64,000 nucleotides of DNA. It comes from Madurella fahalii (taxonomy: Eukaryota > Ascomycota > Sordariomycetes > Sordariales). The stretch covers positions 2,852,001 to 2,916,000 of the forward strand of contig CM056879.1 of the NCBI GenBank assembly GCA_029876055.1, read 5' to 3'. Under the pieces are notes generated by a model that searched no databases, had not been told where the DNA came from, and worked only from the letters and a program-made list of their open reading frames with translations. Position numbers and translations under genes: made by a program. Within the stretch, counting starts at the first letter, position 1. Every line of letters begins with the position of its first letter. This document shows positions 44,152-54,640 of the stretch, piece after piece.

Positions 44152-46632
44152 ATGGAATCAGACATCCGCGTCGAGGATTACCTCGACGACAAGCTGCAGT
44201 CGACAACCGACTTTGAGCACCTGGACACGTTGCTCAGCAGCGTCGAGTTCCAGCGCAGCCAGCTCCAATCACAACTCGATGATGCCACGCGCGAGCTCGA
44301 CGAGGCCCGCCAGTCGGCCGCAGGCCGCCAGGCCGCTCTCATGGCCCAGATTGACGAATTCCAGACGCTGCAGAAGAGCATTGACATCCGCCTCCAGATC
44401 ATCGCCGAGTCTGACGCTCCCGACGAGGCCATCCGCCGCCTCGAGCTCCCCATGAAGCAGCTCCACAAGGTTGACCTCGCCTACCGATATCTGCTGCTGC
44501 TGCAGGATGTTGAGGGCCTCCGCCAGGCCGCCCGCTCCCATCTGCCGGAAACCCCGAAGGCTGCCCTGGAGCCCTACACGCGGTTGAAACAACTGTCGCT
44601 TCGCCTCAAGGAGCTCCGGCAACAAGCCGACGGGGCCGCTGTGCATCTAGTCACGCACGTCGAGTCCGTGGTCGAACGGTTGTGGGACGAGATGAAAAAG
44701 ACTATGTGGCAAGAGCTCGAGGAGGTGCTGAAGCGGCGCGGTTGGCCGAACGTCGAGCCGGACGCCGAGGTGGACGAGGAGTGGCTCCGGTGCTTCGAGA
44801 AGCTCGTCGACCTGCAGGTACCAGAGATCCTGTACTCGAGTACACCTGTTAGCCTTCTCCCGGTGGATGTCATGGCCCAGATATTTGTCAAGGAATTTCA
44901 TTTCCACTTTCTGAGCGACAAGGCGACGAGTAGCCCGCAAGTCATTGGCGCTCACTGTTTCCCGTGGTTCTTGTCCCTGATTGAAAAGTGGGAGGACTTC
45001 TTTAGGGATAACTTTGGTCCCATTCTGGCGGCAAAGTTTGGGGACACGGTTGTGTCTCACAAGATGGTCTACATGGACCCTGTTTGCGCTTTTATAACCT
45101 CAATGCTACCTGCCATGAGGGAGAAGGTTGCTACAACGATTGCGGAGACCGACGGGAATCCCGTTTTCCTTAGCAGTCTCCTTGCCCAGCTCATGACATT
45201 TGACGAGAGAATCCGGTCTGGTTTTACCTACGATGGCGGCGATGCCGAGGACGGATGGGGTGGCCTGACATCAGAGGTGCTGAGCAAGCACTTTCGGACC
45301 TGGCTGGATGCCGAAAAGCGGTTTGCGCTGGAGCGTTACAAGGGGATCATGGCAGCACAGGATGCGAGGAATATCGATTTTGACTTTGCTGGCACCGGGA
45401 AGACCAAGCCCACATTCGCTGCTGTCCGGATCGTCGACCTGCTTCGCTCCGTCACCACGCAGTACGAACGGGTCAGACGGTTCTCCCACAAGTTGCGCTT
45501 CCTCATAGACATCCAGCTGACCATTCTGGATGAATATCACGACCATCTCAGGGGTACACTTGAAGCATACTTAAGCATAACTTCGACGGTCGGCAGAGCT
45601 TTTGGTGTGACAAAAGAGCAGCTGGCCGCTTTGGAAGGCACGGGGGCGCTCGAGACACTTTGCAAGGTTTACGGCAGCGCCGACCATATCGTCAACACAC
45701 TAAAAGACTGGAGCAATGAAGAGGTGAGAGGCGGTCTTTCTCCCCTGGGTACTCGCATTCTGACCCCTGCAGTTTTTCGTCACACTGTGGGAACAACTCC
45801 AGGCAAGGGCCAAGGCCAGCGAAGATCAGAACAATCTTGCCGGCGGCATGAGCTACGATCACGTTCGGGACCGGACTTCGGCATCTGTCGGCAGTGAGGA
45901 GGACAACGGGGTTCTCTTCGACGAGACCATTGCCGCATATAGCCAGAGAAGGCAGCGGGCCCAGGAGTTCCTGTCTGAAGCCCTGGTCGACTCTCACCGC
46001 AAAGCTTTCAAGGCCTACCTCCATCGACCACAATGGAGTACCATTGCAGAAGATGCTTCTCCAGGTGAGCTGCGGGCGGACAACAGGAGTGTGTACGCAG
46101 TTGGTTGACTAGAACGCAGCGGATTTGGCAGTCACGGTCGAATTAGACGAGCCTTTGATTGTGAGCTAGCCTTCAATACTAAAACTGCATCAGCCGTGCT
46201 AACCTTGGCTAGATCCTGAAGCGGGATCTAGATTTCCTCTCACGCGCTCTCGGAACAGCCGTGTTCCGCCGGGTCTGGCGCGAAGCCTTCGAGAAACTCA
46301 ACAACACGCTCTGGAGCGAGGTCTTGATGAGCCACAAGTTCACAGCGTCCGGAGCAGCCCAGTTCATGCGTGACGTGCACGCCATCTCGGCGCTTGTCGA
46401 GCGCTACATACCCGACGGGTCCAGCTCGCTCGGCAGCCTTAGCGATGCTCTTCGGCTGCTCAACCTGCCCGTAGAGGTGCAGGAAGGCACTATGTCGCTC
46501 AAGCATGCCACCGACATGGTGTTCACCGACAACACAGAGGCAAAGAAGGTCTTAAACGAACTGGAAATCGACTCGTTGACCCCCGCCAACGCCAGGCAAA
46601 TATTGCAGCGCCGGGTAGAGAACGCCGAATGA
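44152..46632 (+). CDS. TIP20: RINT-1/TIP20 family vesicle-tethering protein
   Basis: TIP20/RINT-1 is a subunit of the Dsl1/NRZ complex, which tethers Golgi-derived COPI vesicles at the ER. Four exons, 44152-45723, 45773-46064, 46120-46160 (41 nt) and 46213-46632, give 774 aa. The N-terminus has coiled coils (VEFQRSQLQSQLDDATRELDEA). The RINT-1 domain follows, e.g. HCFPWFLSLIEKWEDFFRDNF and later LIDIQLTILDEYHDHLRGTL. The end is helical (GSSSLGSLSDALRLLNLPVE to ANARQILQRRVENAE). Splices join DWSNEE to FFVTLWEQLQ, EDASP to ADLAVTVELDEP, and PLI to ILKRDLDFLSRALG. All introns are 49-55 nt with CTGAC or CTAAC branches. It converges on the carrier gene, 254 bp away. Confidence 0.92.
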
Positions 46633-46886
46633 GGCCGCTACATAGTGCTCTATTACAGAAACACAAGATAATGTGCCAGGCCGATGATTCGGCCCTGTTC
46701 CCGCTCTCGGCTCAGCCTGTTCGTGTTGCAGCGCCCGTTGAGGAGGCTGGCCTCGCAAAACCCGTGAAAGATCCTCAACTTTCCGTTTGCGCACCGTCCA
46801 TCGCAGTGGCCCAGTCCACGTCGCAGCTTGGCTCCGTTGAGCGCCAGTCAGAGAGCTCATCCCAACAACAACCCCCCACCCCTCGC

Positions 46887-47886
46887 TCAGTTAATCGCCC
46901 GCATCGTCATCTCCACCACGGCGAACGTCCCCGCACTCACAGGCATAGCCCTCAACAACGTCGGCCCAATCCCCTTCCAGAACCCCCTCATCCCCTCGGC
47001 CCTCCACGTCTGCCCGAAACAATCCCTCATACTCTTGTACCGCTGCTGCGTCCCGAACCCATCTGTCTGCATCTTGCTCTTGACCACGTCAAACGGGTAG
47101 CTCCCCAGCCACAGCGCCTCCCCGGCCAACCCGCCGTACAGCGCCACCTTGTAGCTCGGGATCTCTTTACGGTCGATCTTGTTGCGCTTGGCGTCGGCGT
47201 TCATGAGCCACTCGAACGCGAGGAACCACACACCGTACGCCTGCGCCTCGCGCAGGACCGTCACGGCCTCGCCGCGGTACAGGCCCCCGCCGACGCCGCC
47301 CTGCGCGCACAGCTTGCGCACGCAGTCCCAGGGCCCGCGGTACAGGCGCGCCGCCTCGCCGTGGGGCTGCGTCTGCAGCCGGATGCGCACGTGCTCGATG
47401 GGGCCCGAGATGACGCTGTTGGCGACGCCGGCGAAGGCGCCCGCGGCGTAGTACTCGCCGTAGCTGAGGGGCGTGTTGCTGGGCTTGCGCTGCTCAAGCC
47501 AGCGCCGCGCCGAGTGGAAGGCGCCGAACTGGATCGACACGCACGCGCCGATGCCGAGCAGCGGCGTCAGGGTGCCCTTGTAGAAGGCCAGGGGCCCTTC
47601 GTGCTTCCAGATGGAGGTAGCGGCGGAGAGGGCCGAGGGGTAGGCTGTGCTGGTCTGGAGGCGGACTTTTACGATGTCGAAGGGTTGGCCTGACGCGGCG
47701 GGGCAAGAAAAAGGGTTGGTTAGTTAGTTGGGGAGCTTTGGGGGAGGGAGGGAGGGATGGGACCGGGAGCATACCGATTAGTACCTGCGCAATGCCGCCC
47801 GCCGCGCCCGAAAATAAGTCCTTTGCTGTCTGCAGCGCGCCCGAGTTGCCGTCGTGGGCTTCCATGTCGGCTGCTGAATCGGCCAT
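46887..47886 (-). CDS. YMC1: Mitochondrial carrier, YMC1/YMC2-like
   Basis: A member of the mitochondrial carrier (SLC25) family, 304 aa from two exons (47886-47775 and 47689-46887). It has the three repeats, each with the signature PX[DE]XX[KR]: QPFDIVKVRLQ, GPIEHVRIRLQ and YPFDVVKSKMQ. Six membrane spans are expected. The second signature (PIEHVRIRLQTQ) is typical of the YMC1/YMC2-carnitine carrier branch, which carries amino-acid or carnitine-type substrates across the inner membrane. The exact substrate is not assigned. The 85-nt intron (GTATGC donor, CTAACTAAC branch) joins IAQVLI to GQPFDIVK. A 354-codon open frame on the opposite strand is a shadow. Confidence 0.9.
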
Positions 47887-48561
47887 TGTGTCTGTCTGGG
47901 CCTGACTACCTGGCTGCGCTCTCTGCTCTCCGCCCTTTAATCTGACCGCCGATGTTTGCCGGTTTACTTATCGTTTGGTACGGTGGAGGAGTGAACGAGT
48001 ATCCAGCGGAAAAATGAAAGGAAACAACCAATTCAATACAGTCCAGTCCAGTCCAGTCCAGCCCAGGTCAGTTCGGTCCGCCCGGACACCTCACCGTCAA
48101 ACAGCTCAGAGATGGGAATATTATCACTCGTCGCTTCCGGCGTCGGCGTCGCCTATCGGCGCGTTTAAATCAATCATTGATCCGCGGGGTGTGGGGCCGT
48201 CCCTGGCGAGTGGGTCCATGCCAAGAGTGGGCGGTGGGTTCTGGATTCGATGGCGTGCTTTCCAGTGCGTGATAATTGGATATTCCATTATCCGGCCGCC
48301 GATGATGATGGATTACGGCCGGTGTGCTTTGTAAGGATGCCGAGCACGCAATCCGTCCCGGCTCGAACACCTTCTACATTACACCCCTGAGGGTCGTACA
48401 CATTAACTAGCCGGTGGTAAGCATCGGCCATCCCCAAAAGACTGGGCTGCCCGCCTATTCCTAAATTGGTAATGCCCTCCAATACATTTGAGCATTTTGC
48501 GGTGGCCAGAGAGCAGACTTGACGCAAGGGCCGTCTCCCGTCAAAAGCACACAACTTGCCC
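47887..48561. promoter_or_regulatory. Upstream region of the carrier gene
   Basis: This 675-bp interval lies between two minus-strand genes. A short (CCAGT)n array sits at about 48041-48060 in the carrier promoter. No ORF is supported. Confidence 0.5.
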
Positions 48562-51200
48562 CTACACCCTCGTCACAACATTCCGCTTCTCTCCCATCGC
48601 CTGCGCCTGCGCCTGCGCCTCAATCTGAATCGCCTCCTTCAGCTTGCCCACTACCTCGGGCTGCCCACTAAACGCCGTCTCCAGCATCTCATCCAGCTCC
48701 CTCTCCGCCTTTGCCAAGTTCTTCCCTCCCAACTTATTCCCCCCTCCCACGCCCCTCGCCTCATTCACCACTCCCGCCCACCGCCTCGTGAACCCATAGA
48801 TGCTCTGCCTCAGCAGCTCATCCAATTGCTCGCTCGCGTCGTGCACCTCTCCCCCTCCGGCGCCGGGGACCGGGGTACTCGCGCCGCTCCTCGACCAGAG
48901 CGACGATCCCGGTATCCGCGAGGGCATGGGAATATAAGTGCTCAAACTGCCGAAGCTGCTCAGCAGCCCGCCAAGTAGGTTCTGCGGGCGGATGGTGTCC
49001 CAAATCTGCGTGAAGTGCTGCATGCTCCCCGCCATGTACCCGCCGGGCCCCCTAGCAGCAGCACTGTGGCCGCCGCGCACATCGCCAATCTCGAGCGTGA
49101 GCAGTTCGTTTTTGAGGATCAGCAGGTTCTTGATCATGAACAGGTCCGGGTCTGTGCCGTTCTTGGTGGATTTAATGCGCCCTTCAGCGCGCTGGAGCGA
49201 GGCAATAGATTCCTTAACGATCTTGAAGATTACGGGGCTGTTGCGTTGCTGTATGTATTAGGGAAAGTGTGGTGTTAATATTGCGTGAACGACGGCCCCG
49301 GGAAGAGAGGGTTGGCGTCTGTTGGACTTACACATCGCTCCTTAGGCATGGATTGGTCAAACATGACAAGGAGATCCAGGGCTCGTTTTATGGGAAGGAA
49401 GGCGTTGGAGGCGATGTCGCCGTTGGTTCCTGGCCCAATCTTTAGTGCCTCAGGGGGCACGACTGCTTTTGTTATCGACTTGGCGATCTCGGCCTCGAAA
49501 ACCGCGTCGGTGAACGCCCAGAGGTGCTCAGCGAGAAGCCTAGCGGTTAGCTCTCGGCAGCGGCTCACGAAGGGTGTTTCCTCTTCGTCGTAATCGAGGA
49601 GTAGGTACTCGTTGGTGATCCATCCGACGATGTTGCAGATGGTTTGCAGGTCGCTTGACTGCAGAACAGGCTGAAGGCTTGAGGCGATAGGTACCACATT
49701 TGTACCTGTGAGAACGGAGCGCTGGTGGGACCTGAGAGCCGCGAACGCCGACCTGGGGTCCGTCGAGTACAGTGCCTCGATGGAGAAGATCTTCCGAAAA
49801 AGTGAGGCCTCCTCGTAGGAGCGTTCAAAGCATTGCTTCACAAAATTCCTAGCCGCCGTTTCGATTGACTCTTTGGCTTCTGTCCTGAAGGCGTCGAGAT
49901 CGTGCTGTACTATTGGCTTGAGATCGCGCTCCCGTGCCGCCCAATACGTGTGAAATAGGTTGCTCGCCGTATTTGCGTAGATATCGGCGTTTGCGTTTTC
50001 TAGCGCCTGGCCGTCCTGCTCGTAGGCGCTCCGCACCACTGTCTGAAGATTCGGAATCAGAAAGTACGACTCCAGCACCATCTCTTCAAAGCGGCCGTAG
50101 GCGAGGGCATGGCGTGCTGATTCCGACTTCGTGGCTGCGATCTGGCGGGATATCTCGGCAGAGACCTTGTTCAGGTGGTTGACGAAGCCCACCTCGAGCA
50201 AGTGCAGCGCTTTGGTCAGCAGCGCCTGATAGCGTGCGAGGTACGATTCGGCGTCTCGGTAAGATGGCTACACCATGTCAGCGCGCAGCTTCGGCCTCGG
50301 AGGCGCTATCAGAATCAAAGACTGACATTTTTTGTCATGAAATTTATACAAGAGTCGAGAGTCGAAAGAATCTTGGTAAATTCACTCCCGTCGACGAGCC
50401 GGCCGGCGCCAGGGGCATTCAGCCGCCTGGTGATGGGGTCGAGGTAAGAGTAGTAGGATAAATCACTGCCGACAGACTCAGCGAGGGCCTCAAGGCGCTT
50501 CTGCTCTGTCAAAAGGCCGTCACACTGCGCCTGGAAGGAGCTGGTCTGCTCGTCAACCGCACGGAAGGATTGGCAAAGTGACTCGAGCACCTTGAGAGCG
50601 CTGTCGGCGTCGGCGATGAGGGTTCCGAGATGCCGCTCTGTCATAGCCAGTTCGTCGTAGTAGAGCCTTGCAGCCCGGTCAGCACCCAGGGAAGATGAAC
50701 AGAATGTTCCCACATACAGATATTCCTGCTGGCTTGCCCGCAGCAGCTCCTTCTCTAGAGTGTCGTTATGGCTCTCCTCTTCAGCCGGCATGCCCGTTGC
50801 CGCCGACTCGGGAACAGCCAATGCTTCCCAGTTGCGGCCGCTCCGCCTCCTCTTCCGTTTCTTCTTCGTGCCATGGTCCGAGAACTGGGCTTTCACAATG
50901 TCGTAGAAATCCGAGTACGACTTGGCTCTCCGTGACAGCGTCGGTTCGGGTGGCGCATTGACATCGTCCTGGTCTTCGAAAAGCGCTTGGAGAGGCTGCG
51001 CGGCGTCGGCGTGTTCTGCGGTACCCTATTCGATGCGAAGCTTGTCAGCGCCGTTCCGGTCATGGGCGACACATTGAGGGCGGTACATTTGGCTGTTGGA
51101 GGAGGGATCCTTTTCGTCGATGCCCTGTCCCTTGGGACGCGGGAGGCGCGCGGCGCTGTTGGAAATCTGGCACGAAGCTGTACCAGGAATCTTCGTACAT
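48562..51200 (-). CDS. COG3: Conserved oligomeric Golgi complex subunit 3 (Sec34)
   Basis: COG3/Sec34 is a lobe-A subunit of the COG tether for retrograde traffic within the Golgi. Four exons, 51200-51087, 51025-50327, 50267-49332 and 49248-48562, give 811 aa. The start MYEDSWYSFVPDFQQR was chosen over an in-frame upstream ATG because it begins a typical fungal COG3 N-terminus. Splices join LLQQPN to GTAEHADAAQPLQALFED (donor GTACCG), NFMTKN to PSYRDAESYLARYQALL (donor GTCAGT) and PKERC to QRNSPVIFKIVKES. All introns are phase 0 and 59-83 nt. The Sec34 N-terminal domain covers roughly residues 130-280 (LYYDELAMTERHLGTL, SYYSYLDPITRRLNAPG). A basic KKKRKRRR stretch lies near residue 80. Confidence 0.93.
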
Positions 51201-51597
51201 GTTCGATTTCGTGATCAGTGGCCGCTGTCGAGGCCCGAATTTTGGCGGACAAAAAGGTACCTGACCGGTACTGGCACTCGGCTGGCGTTCCGTGTTCCTC
51301 GGGGCAATTAGGTAGCAAGAGGGCCCGGCCTTACCCATTCCACCGATGGCGTATGGCGGGGAAGCGCACGAGCCACTGCAATGCCGGCCGGTTTGTGGAA
51401 GCTAAGGCTTTTTGGGGACTGCTTTTGCTAAACCGACTAATAGTAGGCGCGAAGAGCCGCGCATACTTGCTCAAAGTGACCTCACTCTTTCAAGCCCATC
51501 GACTGTTTCCCAGGGCCGCATTGACTACTGGTTCGGTCTATTAAGATGGCCAGGCAATGAGCGTGCCAACGACTTGAACTCAGTGAGACGCCCCATC
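51201..51597. promoter_or_regulatory. Divergent promoter COG3 / FMP25
   Basis: About 400 bp lie between the two divergent starts. Both reading frames stay open some way upstream of the chosen ATGs but lose coding character. No motif is claimed. Confidence 0.5.
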
Positions 51598-53382
51598 ATG
51601 GCTTCATCTGCTCTGTACCGGGCTGCTCTGCGCCCATCACCGCTCCGCGCGGCAGCGACGGGCCCTTCGCAATGGGCGCGCTATGCGAGCTCCTCGCCCA
51701 GGACGTCCCGGCTGCCCTTCCGCGTCGCTCTCGCAAAATGGACTTTTATCACCGGGTGCGGCGTGGGTACCGCCTGGCTCTATTGGGTTTACTCCCTCAA
51801 GCGGGCACCGCTGTTGCCGTCTGGAAAGGCCGAAAAGCCCGAACATGCTGAAATTGCCTACGAGAAGCCGCGGAAGAGGCCTAGCTCCAAGGAGGAGGGC
51901 CGCGACTTGGTGAGCTCGCAGCATCTCCAGGTCAAGAAGAGCTGGGAACAACCCGGCGTCTACGCCTGGGGTTCCAACGCTGGGAAAGTGGTTGCTCCCG
52001 ACTCGGACGAAACCGTCATCAAGACACCGCGTCGCATCCCCTATTTCGACGGCCAGATCCTGCGCGATCTGAAGCTGGACCGTGACTTTGGTGCTGCCGT
52101 TACCGAACGGGGTGATCTCGTGCAGTGGGGCACCGCCTTCTCCAAGGACGCCGCTGCTCCGGAAGTCACCCTGAAGGGCAAGGATATCACCAAGTTAGCA
52201 GTTTCCCGGGACCGCATCATTGCGCTTTCATCCAATGGATCCGTCTACTCTCTCCCGGTCGCCAAGTCGGACCAGGCGTTGGGCACGAAACAGACGGGCA
52301 CATCATGGTTCCCTCTTTGGTCCGAGGCATCGTCTGCCGGCTACCGGTCACTCAAACCCCAGAATCTGGGCTGGGGTGAGAAGATCATCGACATCAAAAG
52401 TGGTCGCGAGCATTGCCTATTGCTGACCTCTAAGGGCCGGGTCTTTTCCGCCGCGGCGAGCTCCGAAGAGTTTCCGTCGAAGGGTCAACTCGGTATCCCG
52501 GGCTTGACTTGGCAGACGCGGCCTAAAGGCCCGTATGACCAGCCGCACGAGGTGGGCGGCCTGCGTGGTCTCAATATCAAATCAATTGCTGCCGGCGACT
52601 TCCATTCGCTAGCGCTTGATAACGAGGGGCGCGTCTTCTCCTTTGGCGACAATACCACCGGCCAGTTGGGATTCGAGCTCGAGGTTGGGGCCTTCCATCT
52701 TGATACGCCTTCTCCGATTCCTATCAACAAGCTCTACAGTGGGACAAACCTAGTGCCCAAGGTCACCTCTATTGCCGCCGGCGGACTGAACAGCTTCTTC
52801 ACGGTAGACGCGACCAGACTTCAGGGCCAAACTCTGAGCGAAATCGCTGACCTTGGGAGGGTTGCTGCCGACACGTGGGCGTGCGGCGAAGGAATACATG
52901 GTAATCTAGGCACGGGTAGGTGGACGCACATTTCGGCCGTGCCCACCAAGATCAAGGCCCTCTCGGGTCTTTATGAATACGACGAATCGACGAACCGCGT
53001 GGTCCCAATCCGGCTTTCCCGCATCGCGGTTGGCAGCACGCACGCCTGTGCCGTCCTCGACAATTTCACGCACTTGACCGCTTCGGGTCAAACGTCGCCC
53101 AACGACACGAACTTTGGGGCTGACGTGCTCTGGTGGGGCGGCAACGAGTATTACCAGCTGGGAACGGGTAAGCGGAACAATGTTAATACGCCGCTGTATA
53201 TCGGGCCGCTCGATGGCGGCCAAGGGGATGCAGAGATGGGTAGGAAGGGGGAGACGCACCGGTTCCAGATAACGCCAAGGAAGACGGTGCGCCTGGGCGA
53301 GGATGGAAAGGGTAGGAAGGCAAGCGTCGAGCAGAGGGTTGAGTGTGGGCGCTATGTTACGGCTGTGTATTCGGGGGCTTAA
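51598..53382 (+). CDS. FMP25: FMP25-like mitochondrial RCC1-repeat protein
   Basis: An intronless 594-aa protein. The start was set at MASSALYRAALRPSPL because it begins a mitochondrial presequence; an in-frame ATG further upstream (51412) would add 62 unlikely residues. A single membrane span (FITGCGVGTAWLYWVYSL) lies near residue 50. RCC1-type beta-propeller repeats follow, e.g. VYAWGSNAGKV, GDFHSLALDNEGRVFSFGDN, AADTWACGEGIHGNLGTG and DVLWWGGNEYYQLGTG. Yeast Fmp25 is an inner-membrane protein needed for assembly of the cytochrome bc1 complex; this architecture (presequence, one span, RCC1 propeller) matches it. Confidence 0.9.
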   Translation: MASSALYRAALRPSPLRAAATGPSQWARYASSSPRTSRLPFRVALAKWTFITGCGVGTAWLYWVYSLKRAPLLPSGKAEKPEHAEIAYEKPRKRPSSKEEGRDLVSSQHLQVKKSWEQPGVYAWGSNAGKVVAPDSDETVIKTPRRIPYFDGQILRDLKLDRDFGAAVTERGDLVQWGTAFSKDAAAPEVTLKGKDITKLAVSRDRIIALSSNGSVYSLPVAKSDQALGTKQTGTSWFPLWSEASSAGYRSLKPQNLGWGEKIIDIKSGREHCLLLTSKGRVFSAAASSEEFPSKGQLGIPGLTWQTRPKGPYDQPHEVGGLRGLNIKSIAAGDFHSLALDNEGRVFSFGDNTTGQLGFELEVGAFHLDTPSPIPINKLYSGTNLVPKVTSIAAGGLNSFFTVDATRLQGQTLSEIADLGRVAADTWACGEGIHGNLGTGRWTHISAVPTKIKALSGLYEYDESTNRVVPIRLSRIAVGSTHACAVLDNFTHLTASGQTSPNDTNFGADVLWWGGNEYYQLGTGKRNNVNTPLYIGPLDGGQGDAEMGRKGETHRFQITPRKTVRLGEDGKGRKASVEQRVECGRYVTAVYSGA

Positions 53383-54640
53383 ATTCTGGGGCTTAAACTC
53401 GGACTCTCAACTCTACCGTCAGGGGGATATTTGTGGATAGCGTTTGCAATTTCCAATATACTGTACTGTACAATCACGCCCCTTTTCGTGTCTCTATGCG
53501 CTGATGGATCATGAGGCACACTGCTCCACCTCTTGCGGTCTACGCTAGGACAACGGAATCCAGACATCTATTCGCCGCTGCTGTCGTAAACTGGCCGTAT
53601 TGTTAGGTCGGCAAGTTGCCGTTCTGCGGCGCTGTGGAATCCCGGCGTAGCGGCCGGCGAGCATGGGGAGGGTCCAATGGACAAACGAGAGGCTGTGTGC
53701 TATTTTAGGATGCTACGGTAGAAGACGCCACTCTCAATGACGTCGTTTAATGGCTGGGCAGGCACCATTCAGCGCCCATCTGTCTGTGCACTAATGTCGG
53801 AGTCAGCCTCCCGAGTCTACCTCTCTCGTGACAAATGCGCGGGAAGCGAAGCTGGTCATTTGTGATCTGTGACTGATCGACTCGGCGGACCGCAATGCAG
53901 GTGTACTTTTGTGTGGGGCTGATCAGCGGATAGTTGGGGTAAGGCGCGGCCCACTTACTCCGTACTGTAGCGACCGCAAGCCAAGCAGCCGGGCCGACCC
54001 CCTTTGCTTGATCAGTGGGGAGCCGTGCAGTGGGTCATCGGGGGAGGACTTTGCCCTTTCCCATCAGCGCATGTGGCCAGAGTTGGAGGAAGCTCCCGTC
54101 CGTGCATCTGCAGCACGGTCTTGGATTTGTTCGTTGTCCCATCCCATCCCATCCCTTCCAACGTCACCGTTCCTTACGAGGCAATCATCTGCGCCATCCT
54201 GGTGTCGCCGACGCACAAATTCCAGCACCCGAGGACACATTTCTCAAGTATTCAGTAAGCAACTGTCTACCGAACGAGCGACGGACAGTTTTCCTTCTGG
54301 GCCAACTTTCCCAGAGTTGAAACGCAACGACAGCCAACAATTGCGCCCGGGGATCGACCTGCCGATTTCCTGCATCTCCATGTTCGCACGTGCTCTAGAG
54401 TACAGTTGCTTTCTCCCGCCGCGGCTGCTTTCAAACCCGTCCTCCCCGCCAGGGACTCCATAACCCCTACTTTACCCCTCGTTGCGGTCGCCGCGCGCTG
54501 CCGACTGCATCCTCGTAATTTCCCTCAACACCACTCAACAACACCCTCCGAGCCGGTCTCGAATTGCTATATCTCGGTTCACGATACAACTGCGACTGAT
54601 TGCGTCATCGCGTGGAAGGCGCCGGATTGCTGATTCCGGA
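53383..54640. promoter_or_regulatory. FMP25 3' flank and phosphatase promoter region
   Basis: A 1.26-kb interval. ORFs here are short and overlapping. The frame of the phosphatase N-terminus is open back to about 54482, so its true start may lie slightly left of 54641. Confidence 0.5.

Noticed and set aside
46629..47693. 354-codon plus-strand open frame over the carrier gene
   Set aside because: Antisense to a mitochondrial carrier with all three signatures; the composition is shadow-like.
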